Positions 44,155 to 55,786 of a stretch of 64,000 bases of DNA are shown here, one piece after another. Each line of letters begins with the position of its first letter. The stretch's first letter is position 1. Source of the stretch: Blepharisma japonicum (lineage: Eukaryota > Ciliophora > Heterotrichea > Heterotrichida > Blepharismidae); the NCBI GenBank assembly GCA_949751835.1, contig CATKHK010000078.1:1-64000 (forward strand), in the 5' to 3' direction. Below the pieces are notes generated by a model. That model was not told the DNA's origin, ran no database searches, and worked only from the letters and a program-made list of their open reading frames with translations. A program made the translations under genes and the position numbers.

Positions 44155-45240
44155 TTATACTTTAACTTGATTCACAACACTTGCTTGTGTTACAGTCCAT
44201 ATTTTATGCCCTTCCGGTAGTTTTTCACAGCAGTAAATATACAGATTTTTCAAGTATCCTTTGCTAAATGGGCTTCCCATTTCCGATGGAAATTGTTTTA
44301 AATAAGAGATTTTTTGTCATGACATAATCTCCCACGTCGTCACATTATTTAAAGCTATATAAGTATGAAACCCCAAAAGGCAGCTGACCATGATTGTAAA
44401 AAATGCTAAAAAGAATACAGAAATTACCCTTGTGCAATTTTCCCAAAATCACCCAAATATATCGTCTTCACTTTGAAAACTCAGAATATTTATTATATCA
44501 CAAATTCACAATTCAGTGCATTGAAATACTAAATACCAATAAAATTCTCTTCTGTTTTTTTCCCCTACACAAACGCCTAGCCATGGACAATGATGGTCAT
44601 GCAAAGCTATACATTTTCCGCACTCTTTGCAGTGTTTAGCTCTGATTGGTTGGTCAAGCTTGCATATCATGCAATATCTCGTTTCAATTACAGCTGATTC
44701 TTGGCTGATTATTTCGTTTTCTTGGTCTTCAACAATTTCTTGGTTTTCAAAACTCCCATTTCCGCTGTATGTTGTGTGAGAATCTTCATTGTTTGGCAAG
44801 ATTTCGGTAAGAGATTGGACTGGCTGACTTCTTATTGGTTCAGAGTTTGGCTGGAGTGTAGAAATGCAGTTGTCGTGGAGCATTGAGCTTCTTTCGTCTT
44901 GGAATTTTGAAAACTTGGGAGATTCAACTGATTTTGATTCCAAATCCTTCTTGACGTCAGGGGAATCTTTTGAGGATTGGTCTGTCTGCTCGTTAGACTT
45001 CATTTTATAATCATTTAGTCAAGAAAGATCAGCAATAATATAGCCTGGATTTTTTAAAGAAGCACGAGAGTAAAAGAAGACGACGAGCAATCAAACTGTT
45101 CAAAAAGGAAAGCATATTATGCTGTTGGTATCAGATAAATCAGGAGCATTGAGAAGCATTAGCCAAGTCATCATGAGGTAAAAGAGAAGCATATAAAAAG
45201 GAGCTTTCGAACCTAAATTAGCATTACATTTTTTATCCAT
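44155..45240 (-). CDS. DHHC palmitoyltransferase
   Basis: 361 residues, single exon, eight UGA as Trp. Two TM helices near the N-terminus (FYMLLFYLMMTWLMLL and a second at FWTVWLLVVFF), then a Ser/Glu/Gln-rich cytoplasmic insert of about 110 residues. The DHHC cysteine-rich domain (about 185-235) reads RYCMICKLDQPIRAKHCKEC, GKC, DHHCPWLGVCVG and NRREFYWYL. A TM pair follows, with TTWEIMS fitting the TTxE motif just after it. These are the hallmarks of protein S-acyltransferases, which load palmitate on the DHHC cysteine and pass it to target cysteines. The start is fixed by MDKKCNANLG directly before the first helix. Confidence 0.93.
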
Positions 45241-45932
45241 TTTCTGAGTAAAAATTATAATAAAAACGCATTTTCAATTGATTTTTGATATAATTAGATT
45301 TAATTAGCATTGAATCTGGGAATTTAATACACTGCATTATCCTTTAGCATTGTGGAACAGATTATGCATATATTTATTCAATGAGATAACCTTATTCATA
45401 TAAAAACCTTTATGGTAAATTCATAAAAATATGTTTTATAAATTCGCTTTCAATGCTAATTTTCTAATGATATAATAAAAATTCCGCAGATTATAAAAGA
45501 TCTTCACAAGTTTAGAGATATGACTTTATATAATTTTATTGATTTAAATGAAATTTAATATTTAGTGTGTTGCGATTTTCAAATGAATAAATTCTTAGTT
45601 ATCAAATAGATTTTGACTTTAACAATTGAGTATAATTATTTCGATTTAAGATTCTTGAAAAATCCTTAGATGAGGCATCAAATAGTAATATGATTATGTG
45701 ACATTAATTCTCCTTATCCTGAATAAAAGGAAATTAATTGTTTTATAACAATTTTAAAATGATTTAGAGAAAGTTGAATAACATTCTTATATTATAAGGT
45801 TTTACTTTTTTCACACTCTGGTGCCACCTGTTCTAGGATTTGAGGGTATGAAATAGTGCCCTAATGTAATTAAACCTCTCTCTATTATAAGATTGCCATT
45901 TTTCCTAGACAGTTTCAGATTCACTATATTTA
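45241..45932. other. Intergenic region, divergent promoters
   Basis: AT-rich sequence between two divergently transcribed genes. No ORF, repeat or RNA gene is evident. Confidence 0.5.
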
Positions 45933-48900
45933 ATGGATTTCCAAAAAAAGTCTAAAAAGGGTCAAAGCAGTTGTCTTCTTAATCAGTCCTTAAAGCTAAA
46001 GAGCACAATCGCATCTCTTGTTGAAGAAATCCATTCGAAAATGATCGCCAACTTATGGCAAATGTACTACGAGTTCAGCTCTTATATGCCGGTTAACTAT
46101 AAAGAAATCATAGAAGATCCTCACGAAATATGAGCAACTTATCTAACACATGAAATTGAGAAATATGAAAAAGACCTCTTTTCGGGTGAAGTAGAACAAT
46201 GGAAGATTGATAATATTATAGATCCTAGCATGATATCAGCATTCTGAAAATCTCGAGACATTTTTGAAGATATAAATCAAGTGCCTTGGAGATTTAGGAT
46301 TTCAGAAAAAGCCTTAAAAATAATCAAGGATTCCCCTAAAGAATTCAAAATTGCACTACTTAAAAAAATGATAGAATTTAGCCTTGGATTCATATTAGAA
46401 CACTGTAATTGCGAAATCCTGCAAAATGGTCCTTGCATTGGGATGGTATTTTTTAGTTTTCCATTCAAAGAGGAAGACCATGATAATTTTAATTCTGACA
46501 TTATATGATATGGAGTTGCTGGAAGCATAGTTGAAAGAATTCCAATCATTAAAGACGGCAAAGTCATTGAGTACTTATATGAGCAATACATTAAATTAAT
46601 TTCCATCATTGACAATCCTAACTTAGCTCTCAATGAAGTAGATAATTTTTGTGAAGAAATCAGAGGAGATCCCGACCGATGGTTCGAATATTCTGATTGG
46701 ATTGGATATTTAGACATTAATAATCAATGAAGGAATGTTATGGATAGATTCTATCCAATGATAATTCCACCATTATTTATAAACGAAGAAGAATCAAATA
46801 GTATAAGATTTGATGCAGGGATTCGAAGGTGGATATGAACTAATCCAGCTATTTTGGAAAATCAAGAAAAAAATGAAAAATTCAAAAATAATTTAGTTAA
46901 GCTTTTAAGTGAAGAAAATAGCTGTAAAGATTTTATTAGATTGTTGAAAACACTTCCAAATTTGGCTTTAAAATTAACAGATGAAGAATTAGAACTCATA
47001 AGCACTCCAGGAAATGTTCTTACTATTGGAAGATCTGGAACAGGGAAAACTACTTGTTCGGTGCTGAGAATGTTTTCGGCTGAAATTTTGTTTCGATATA
47101 AAATGCAAAAAAATAAAAAATTAAAAGCAGAAGATATAGATAATCCATTACCTCTTCATTTTATTTTTGCGACTGCTTCTCCAGTCCTTACTAATGAAGT
47201 CAAAATTTATTACAAAAGACTCAAAAAATTAATCAAAAACGGTCTAAAAGCCAAAGAAAAGCAGCCGAATCCAGAAGAAGAAAAAGAAATAAAAATCCCT
47301 CAGCTCTCACAAGCTGAAGTAAACACAGGCCCACACTCAATGAAATTGCTTAAAGATAAGGATTTCCCATTATTCGTTACTATAAAAAAGCTAGTCCTAA
47401 TGATAGATGGGAGCTTAGAAAGGCCCTTTTTCTCGAGAGACAAATACGGAAGAGTAGTAGCCTCATCCTCAAGATTCGAATGGCTCAATGAACACAATGA
47501 GCACTTGGGAGCCCTTGAAATAAGCAAAGACTATAAAAAGAAAAAAAGAGAGCAGTTTGAATTTATCAGTGACAGCGATTCTGATGAAGACTATAATAAA
47601 TACTATGAAATAGATTGAGACGAAAGCCAGAGACAAAAAAGGGGCTGGGAAATTGATTTCCCAGTTTTTTCTGAAAAATTTTATCCCACACTCACGTGAA
47701 AAAATAAATTTTCACCGTTGATTTTATGGACAGAAATTTCAGCTTATATTAAAGGCAGCCCGAAAGCATATTTGTCAAGAGGCTCTTACCTCAGCCAAGA
47801 AGAATATCTTGAATTAGGTAGAAAATCATCAATGTTGACAAAAGAAGAAAAAATTGAAGTATATAGATCTTTTGGCCTGTATGAGGATTGAAAAAGGAGC
47901 ATCCGTGGGTATGACTTTCAGGACTTGGTGAATTATATTTTATGAGAAATTCACTATCATGGATATAAAGGGATCCCAATCCATTATATGATGATTGATG
48001 AAGTCCAAGATTTGACGTCAGCCACGCTCAATTTGCTGATGGAGGTTACAAGCCAGAAACTATTTTTTTCAGGAGATACTGCCCAAACAATAGCAAAAGG
48101 TGTTGGGTTTAGATTTTGCGACCTAAAAAGTTTGTTTTTTGAGTCGTCTATGGATCCTCCTACAGTCCGGCAGCTTACTATCAATTTTAGGTCTCATAAC
48201 CAAATCTTAGAACTAGCAAATTCAGTCGTTGCACTATTAGAAACTTTATTCCCGCAGACTATAGATAAGATGGGCAAAGAAAAAAGCTTAAAAGATGGTC
48301 CACATCCTATTATCATTAATAGTGGAAATCCTGAAGATTTATTAGAAATTTTGTATTCCAGTAGTGAAGAAAACCCTCAACCATCAAATATACAGTTTGG
48401 CTGTAGCCAAGTAATCATTGTAAGAAACCAAGAATCCAAAATAAAGCTTCCCTCATTATTAAAATCAGCCCTCTGCCTAACTGTTTATGAAGCAAAAGGG
48501 TTGGAGTTTGATGATGTCATCCTTTATAACTTTTTCACTGATTCAGAGATGCCTATAAGATGTTGGAAAGTTCTAGATTATATAGGAAAAATTCAAGATG
48601 ATCCTAATTATAAACCTAGCAGCCTTGAAGACTTAGAAAATGAAATTCCCAAGCTAGCCCGCAGCAAGCTCATAAATAAAATAAAATATTCACCCCTTTG
48701 CACAGAACTAAAACAGTTATACGTCGCCATCACAAGACCTAAAATAAGACTCATTATATATGATGATAACCCAGAATCTCGAGAAAAACTTCAATCATAC
48801 TGGCAAAGAATAGGCACTTCTTCATTCACAACTTCTGAAGACGTCAAAAACTCGCTATTCCAAATATTCGCTAAACCTTCCACCAAAGAAGAATGGACCG

Positions 48901-51900
48901 AGCAAGGCCAAAAAATGATGTCCCACCAATTTTACGAGCAGGCTGCCAAATGCTTTAGGGCAGCTGACAATATTTTATTAGAATCCAAAGCTCTAGCCTA
49001 TTTTAAAGCAATTCAAGCTTCTGAGCTGCTAAGTTCTGCAGAAAAACAGAGACGTCGCCCTGCAAAAAATAGAAATTTTAAAAAAGAATGCAAAGAAATT
49101 GAAGATAAAGCAAAAAATGAATTTATTTTAGCTGGGAATGAATTTATGAGGCTGTCTGAAATTGAGGAGAAGGAATTTATGCTGAAAGAAGCAGCGAAAT
49201 GTTTTGCATCAGCAAAAGAAAATGAAAGAGCCGCTGATATTTATCAATCAATTGGCCTCATTAGTCAAGCTGCAGAAGCATACTTGACAAGTGGGCGTTA
49301 TGAGATTGCTGGAGATTTATTTACTGAGAATTTGGAGTATATAAGGGCTATAGATGCCTACAGATGTGGAAGAAAATGGGACAAATTGGTGCATTGCATA
49401 TATAAATGCAGAAATAATATGGGTGATAAGGAAAGACAGAAATTTATTAAAAAATATGTCCCAGTGGCTTTAGAAAATTTGATGCCAAAAGTTTTTCCGA
49501 GTATTGATAAAGATACACAGTATATAAATAAGATTGTGGAAGAAGATAAAAATGTAATTGCTGAAGAAAATGAGGAAGAAAAAGAGGACTCAGCAGTACC
49601 AGAAGAGTCTTTTTCGCTTATCAAAGAATCTCAGGAATCTTTTACTTTAATAGGAAATTCCGCAGACAGTTTTAGTATGATAAAAGAGGATGATGAAATT
49701 TTTGAAGTTTTACAAAATATTGACCCTGAAGATGAATGGCTTCAATCCGACTCATACTCTGTAATAGACTCTATAAGCTCCAGCCTTAATAAAGAAGCCA
49801 CCATTATCTCAGACTATTCCATCATCAACAATATCCATGCAGCAGCCCTTAACCAAGGCGGAATGCTCATCAATACCAAAGCTGACATTTTCATTGAAGA
49901 CCAAGCTATACGAAAAATAATTGAATACGTCGGGATGTTCTCCTCAGACATGTCTTCCTTCCTAAAATCTTTAAAATCCGCAGAATCTCTTATTAACACT
50001 CAAGAAATTGCTGAATCTTGGGAATTGGCATCTTTAGTGGATTTAGATGAAATTTCTCCTGAACTGCTAGGGATAATATTAGATGCGTTGGAAGAATTTG
50101 GGATGTATAAATTGTGTCTGTTTGTGTGTAATAGGTATCATTTAGAAGGAAGGCTTGGGCGCTATGTAGTGTCAGTAGCTTTTAAGTATTCCAATAATTC
50201 TTTATTAAAACCAAATGATTTAAACAGGCCGCATTTTATGAAAGCGCAGTCACAAAGGGCAAATGTCGCGTTTTCAGCTGTTCATAATGTGTTGGAAATG
50301 ATTAATCCGGAATATTTGTCTTTGAAAAGGGATTTTGATGAGAAAAACTTGGGGATTGAGTCGTTTAGAGGGCTAATTTTGTTAGGATATTGGAAGAAAA
50401 CTGTATATATTATGGATAGGGAAAATTCATTAGCAGTGACTTCTTCATTTATGGACTTTAAAAATTTTAAAAATATTTATTTGATTTTTGAAAATTCTGA
50501 TTATTTGGAGAAAATCAATGAAGAAAGCTTTGCATGGCTTCCTTTTGCTGAACCTAGAAATGATGAAGAAGTCAGAGCTGCAAAAATTGCATTGGATTCT
50601 ATTATTTTTAGTTTTAATGCTCTTCATTTTGTGACTCAGAAGTCTACTTCCGCTTCTGTCAGAGAATTTCCTGATTTCCCTGAATACTTTTCTTATAATG
50701 AAATTTTGTGAAAATTTATTCATAAAAAAGATGATTCTTTGCTCATAAATTGTTTCAAGGAGGGTTTTGTGACAGTTAAAGATTTCCTTCAAGGAAAAGC
50801 CTTTAAAGCAATTATAGATGAGTTGAGAGCTTGGGATGCACTATCATTTTTTACACAATTATTACTAGGATCCAATTATCAACCTGCAATCAAATCTTTC
50901 TTACAGAAATTACCATATGAAGATTTTGAAGAGATTTTATTGATATCAAGCATGGCTATAAAATTATTATGCTCCAATGTCCAAATACTTGACTCTCATT
51001 TTTCAACCTTAATTTTTGCTTTGTTGTCACCTCTTGGCATTCGGCAACTAATTTCTTCTCCAACGATGATAGCGTTTCCTTGCCTATCACATGCTTTATT
51101 GCATAGAACTAATATCTTGCTAGCATCAATTAATCTTTCAGATATAAAAAGTGCCTATACTGTTGATATAGAAGGGCAATTTTTGATTCTTCCAATGCAA
51201 ACAATTGTAAGAGCATTTTCCAAAGAAATCGTTATTTCATTAGCATCTATAATAAAAGAGAGAAATATCTATCCAAAATCAAAAAAATATCCTGCAGCAG
51301 CCAGTGCCCTTATAAATAGATATGGAGAGCTATGAATGATAGATTTCATCAATTCCCATATTGATGGAAATCCTTACAAACTTGAGAACTTATCATCAGC
51401 ATTCTTAAAAGAGTCTATAGAATATAAAGAATACTCAAAAAATAAGAAAAGGCTTGAAACGCTTATTGATTTGGCTGATGGAGACAGAAAATCAATAAAT
51501 TTCATAAAAAAGCAAAATAAAAAAGAAATAGCACATCTTGAAAACGAGATTCAGAAATATAAGGAGAAAAATGTAGAGAATAAAGACAACTTGCTTAATT
51601 TAATTATAGAAAAATGCTCATTTATGCCTAAAGCCGAAATGAAGCTGACAAAGCTAGCGAAGCATGCTTTATTTTGCCAAGCACAAATATTGATGGAATT
51701 ATCAGGGAAAGCGGATGATCCAGCTGAGATTGTAGAAGATCTCTTCATGTCTTATGAACTCTGCAAGCTATCAGGGAATTCTAGCTATTTTCATGAAATG
51801 CTTAAACAAAGAATCAAGCCAACTATATCAGCTTCTGCTGAAAAAATATATAAAAATCATTCATTTTATCAGTATGCTCTCGCTTATTTAGACATTGATT

Positions 51901-53084
51901 CGTATTTTGATCAAGGCTCTTTCGAAGATATTTCAGCTTCAATTTTGTCTTTATTAAATGCCCAATTCTTCGAAATGGATATAGAGCAAGCCATCAAATT
52001 AACTGAAAAAGCTGTAATTTCCTGGGCAATTTCTTTAGGGACACCTATAAAATTATCCAAATTTCACAATAAATATTTATCAAAAAATCAATGTACTCGA
52101 AACAATGATATTATAATTAAAGGGGTTGCTCAAGGAAAAAGATCATCCATCGCAGTAGAGCTTTTTGAATGGACAGTTAAGATTTTAAGCCAAATCAATA
52201 AATCTGATACAAGCACAAAATCAAAATCAAGGCTAACCTCAAAAGTCTATGGATTTTTGCCATTAATTATTCGATATGGAAATTCAAGCATTTTATATGA
52301 ATCAATGATAAAAGTACAACTAAATCGAGAATTCGAGCTGATTGGAATAACAAATGAAATTCAAGAAATTGCAGAAATTTCCAGTTTGGAGGCTTTTGAA
52401 GAATACCAAGCAATTAACCACTCTTCACCTCTAAAAAATGGTGAATTTATGATTATACATGAAGAAATGATTAGTGAACAGGAAAGCTTGCAAAAGCATA
52501 ATAATACATGGATTAATGAAATTAAGCTTTTTGCTGTCCATCATGAAAAAGTGTATGCATTAAAGAAACTTAAAAAATACAGAAAAAGACTGCAGAGACC
52601 TAATATTCAGCAGCAAATTCTGTTTTCCTCTTTATCTCAAAAGGTACAAGAAGCAAGATTATTCAAAAAAGAGTGGGAAAAATACAAAAATTATTCAAAA
52701 ATAATTTCCACAATTGAAGAATTCCAAACAGAAATCAATGATTGCATATACAAAGCAAGCTTAAAGAAGCCATTAGATTTCCATTATCTGCTAAAACAAA
52801 TGAATTGGCTTTTAGATGTCTTTAACAATATCATAAATTGTATAACTTCACAAGATATTGACTGTTCTGGAACAATGAAAAATTCAATTCAAGAAATAGA
52901 GACAGCAATTAAACGTCTGAATATATGGAAAAATGTAATTATTCCACAAAATAAAGAAATTGAAATAAAGCTGCAGAAGAAATGGAATTTCAGATGGAGA
53001 CAAGAAATCATGAATAAGAGAAAGAAAGGGATAAAAAGACAAGAAGCTTTGATGAAGAAAAGGGATATTCTTAAGAGTACTTAA
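45933..53084 (+). CDS. TRANK1-like superfamily-1 helicase, giant single exon
   Basis: 2,383 residues in one uninterrupted frame from ATG 45933 (a TAG lies just upstream) to TAA 53084, with about fifteen UGA as Trp. The N-terminal 350 residues are unassigned. An SF1 (UvrD/Rep-like) ATPase core follows: Walker A GRSGTGKTTC (about 366-376), Walker B MMIDEVQDLT (about 685), motif III LFFSGDTAQTI, motif IV LTINFRSHNQ, motif V YEAKGLEFDDVIL and motif VI LYVAITRPK (about 930). After the core come TPR-like helices (about 985-1150: AKCFRAADN, ADIYQSIGLISQAAEAYLTSGRYE) and long helical regions with coiled coils near the end. The layout matches TRANK1-type proteins, found as large families in protists and fungi. 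Helicase activity is plausible from intact motifs; the substrate is unknown. Confidence 0.92.
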
Positions 53085-53399
53085 GCTATTTCTTTATATA
53101 ATCACGATATAAATTAAAAATTAAAAAAATCAAATATAAGTTATGTTAATTGAAAGTATTAGTGCAGAGATATTTTCTTTTGCACCTGGAGGGCTATGAG
53201 AAAATATTCTTACAAGTTTCCCATGTTTTTTCTTAAATAATGTAAATAAATTAACTGCTAATGGAAAACTAATTGAAAGCAAACAATTATAAAGAAAAAA
53301 ATATAAATAAAAAGTGCTTAGACATAAACAATGAACTGATTTATTTGAATTATAATACAAAAAGTTTAATCTAGCTTTATTAATATGTTTGGCAAAAAG

Positions 53400-53473
53400 T
53401 GGTCCCAGTGAGGATCGAACTCACGACCTCTGCGTTATTAGCACAGCGCTCTAACCAGCTGAGCTATGGGACC
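53400..53473 (-). tRNA. tRNA-Ile (anticodon AAU)
   Basis: The complement folds as a full cloverleaf: acceptor stem GGTCCCA/TGGGACC with discriminator A, D-arm GCTC/GAGC, anticodon stem CTGTG/CGCAG with loop CTAATAA (anticodon AAT, read as IAU), and T-arm GTGAG/CTCAC with TTCGATC. No intron and no encoded CCA. It lies in the gap between the helicase and the mucolipin-like channel. Confidence 0.97.
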
Positions 53474-53856
53474 TACAACTTCAATGATATCAAATCTTCT
53501 AAATATATGTCTTTTGAATAGTTTATTTATGATATTTTAAACATCAGCATTGAAGCTGTTATTTTCATTAAAAAACTCTATTCAGTTTGCAATACCTTCT
53601 CCATGAGATTTCACAAAAATGACATGTTTTAATTTAATTCATAACTTTATAAACTATATGGAAAATAATTATTTTATAATATTTAGAACAAATCTTTTTT
53701 AGAATTTTATTTAATTTATAAGCTCCAAAAATAGCTCTTTTCTACGAACGAGATATTTATTCATAATCATAATATTATATTTGGAAGATAGCCAATCGGA
53801 GTAAAATTTAACGCTGTTGAATATTTTATATTTAATTCAATTAAAATTATATGTAA
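53474..53856. other. Intergenic region upstream of the channel gene
   Basis: AT-rich, without ORFs or RNA genes. It holds the 5' flank of both the tRNA (minus) and the channel gene (plus). Confidence 0.45.
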
Positions 53857-55644
53857 ATGTCAGACCAGGCACGAATTATGAGTCTTAAAGATAGACTCTA
53901 TTTGCATCCTCTTGACAAATATGAGAAATATGGGAGATTTCCTTGAGCTTTAACTGTCCAGCTTTTAATTGTGCTAATGACAACTTGCCAAGCACTATTA
54001 ATTGTGAATCGGAACACATCTTATTCCTATGACCAATATCAATTGTTCAACAAAATATTTTTGAACTTAGATGTTCAAGGAAGCGACACAGAAATACTAA
54101 ACCAATTCACAATTTACCATATCCAAGAACTAAACACTTATATACAGCAAACAGTCAACGTAATCCTCATATAGAAATATTTCAATATTAATAGCTACAC
54201 AATAGATCAATATAGCTACGAATATGAAGACGATGGTGACAAAGAACCTGCTACACTTCTTGTCAGCTATATAGGGCATGACTGGAAAGATAAAGGCTAT
54301 AAAAATATCTATTATTTAACAGAAGAAGAGTTAGGCCCTTTTTCCCACTATAACACCCGAAAATACCTAAGTGACGTGGAAAGATTTGAAATCGAATTCC
54401 ACTTGATCCATCATTTAAATACAAAAATGGACGTCTCTTCTAACTGCTATCATTGAAAAATTGTCCAATTTTACGATTTTCATAATCATGGATCAATCCA
54501 CGTTTCCCTCAAAACTACCAGAACAACCTGCTCCTCTAAAGAGTGTAAGGGATAATTAGTCAATATTTTCGAAAATTACTTGTGAATAGGAGCTATGGTG
54601 TTTTTACTTGGGTGCTTTTCTCTAGGAATTGTATGTTCTTATTTGTTAAAAAGAGCTATGATTATGGCGCACATTAAGAAAGGGCATGAAATGGACACTT
54701 GGAATGCTTGGGAGTCGTTGAGATTTCGAGAAAAAATAAAATTTGTTAACCTTTGGGTTATTTTTACAGTTATAGGGAATTTAGCTCAGATTTTTGCAGG
54801 GATTTTGACGCTGATAGACCAAGATACAGTTCTACAGGTGCATGAGCAAATCATTGGGATTGCTTGCTTTTGTGCTTGGGTAGGGTTGGTTCGGTTTATA
54901 GAACATAGCTCGAATTCTTATATTATAGTAAATACTTTGAAGAGAAGTTTTGCGAAGCTGCTGCCTTATTTAATAGGAATTCTTCCTATATTTATGGCAT
55001 ATGTGTTCTTAGGGATGTGTATGTTCTGGAAAACTGGGTTATATCCAACAACAACAGCAGGAATGGTCACTAACTTTGCAATTTTAAACGGAGACTCTGT
55101 ATATGGATTTTTCGCTTCTTGCGTAGCTGATAACAGTGTGTTCGGTCAGCTTTATATGTTTACCTTTATTGTTTTCTTTATTTGGTAACTATAACTCAGC
55201 TGTGTCCACAACATTTTTATTGCAATCATACAAGAAGGCTTTGCATCTTTAAACGAACGGCCAGTCAGAAAGCACAGAGTAGAGTCTAGTGAATCTGATT
55301 CTGATGAGTTTCCAATGGAGCCTCCACCTTTGAAAGCATCAGCTGAAGAACAAAAAAAAAGCGAAGATGGTATAGAATATTTAGCAAAAAAATCAAGGAT
55401 GGCCTTAAAAATGATACTCAAAGGCTCAAAGCCCGAGTCTTCACTTCTTGATGAAAACACACAAAAAGCTATAGGGAGAATTTTGAGTTTTGGAAAAGAT
55501 GTTGAGAGAATACTGCAGAAAATGCAGATGCTGGCAAGCCCACAGCAGGGTGTTTCTGTAGATAGGGATGAAATTGTGAGACAGCTAATTGTGACTTTGA
55601 GTGAGCAAAAAGAAAATATTAACAATATTTTAGCAAATCTTTAA
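53857..55644 (+). CDS. Mucolipin (TRPML)-type cation channel
   Basis: 580 residues from four exons; three perfect 15-nt introns at 54160-54174, 54545-54559 and 55185-55199 restore the frame exactly. The N-terminus has the TRPML start (KYEKYGRFPWALTVQLL, with UGA-Trp) leading to TM1, then a large luminal loop of about 200 residues. Five further hydrophobic segments follow. The pore segment has LNGDSVYG (about residue 400), where animal TRPML has NGDD. The last helix reads HNIFIAIIQEGF, then comes a cytoplasmic tail with a short coiled coil. TRPML channels release Ca2+ and other cations from lysosome-like compartments. Length (about 580) matches the animal proteins. The NGDS filter could alter selectivity. 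Confidence 0.93.
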
Positions 55645-55786
55645 TTTGAAAAGATTATGATCGTTTTTTATTATATTAATCATTATTTGAATAAAAATTC
55701 TGATAATTACTACTAACTTTCAATGTATTTACTAATAAACTGCTTAGATATTTTCAAAGAGAATTTCTCAAAATATAAAAATAACA

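Noticed and set aside
53857-55644. Two or three separate small membrane genes
   Set aside because: Three 15-nt GT..AG introns join the frames exactly into one 580-residue TRPML-like protein.
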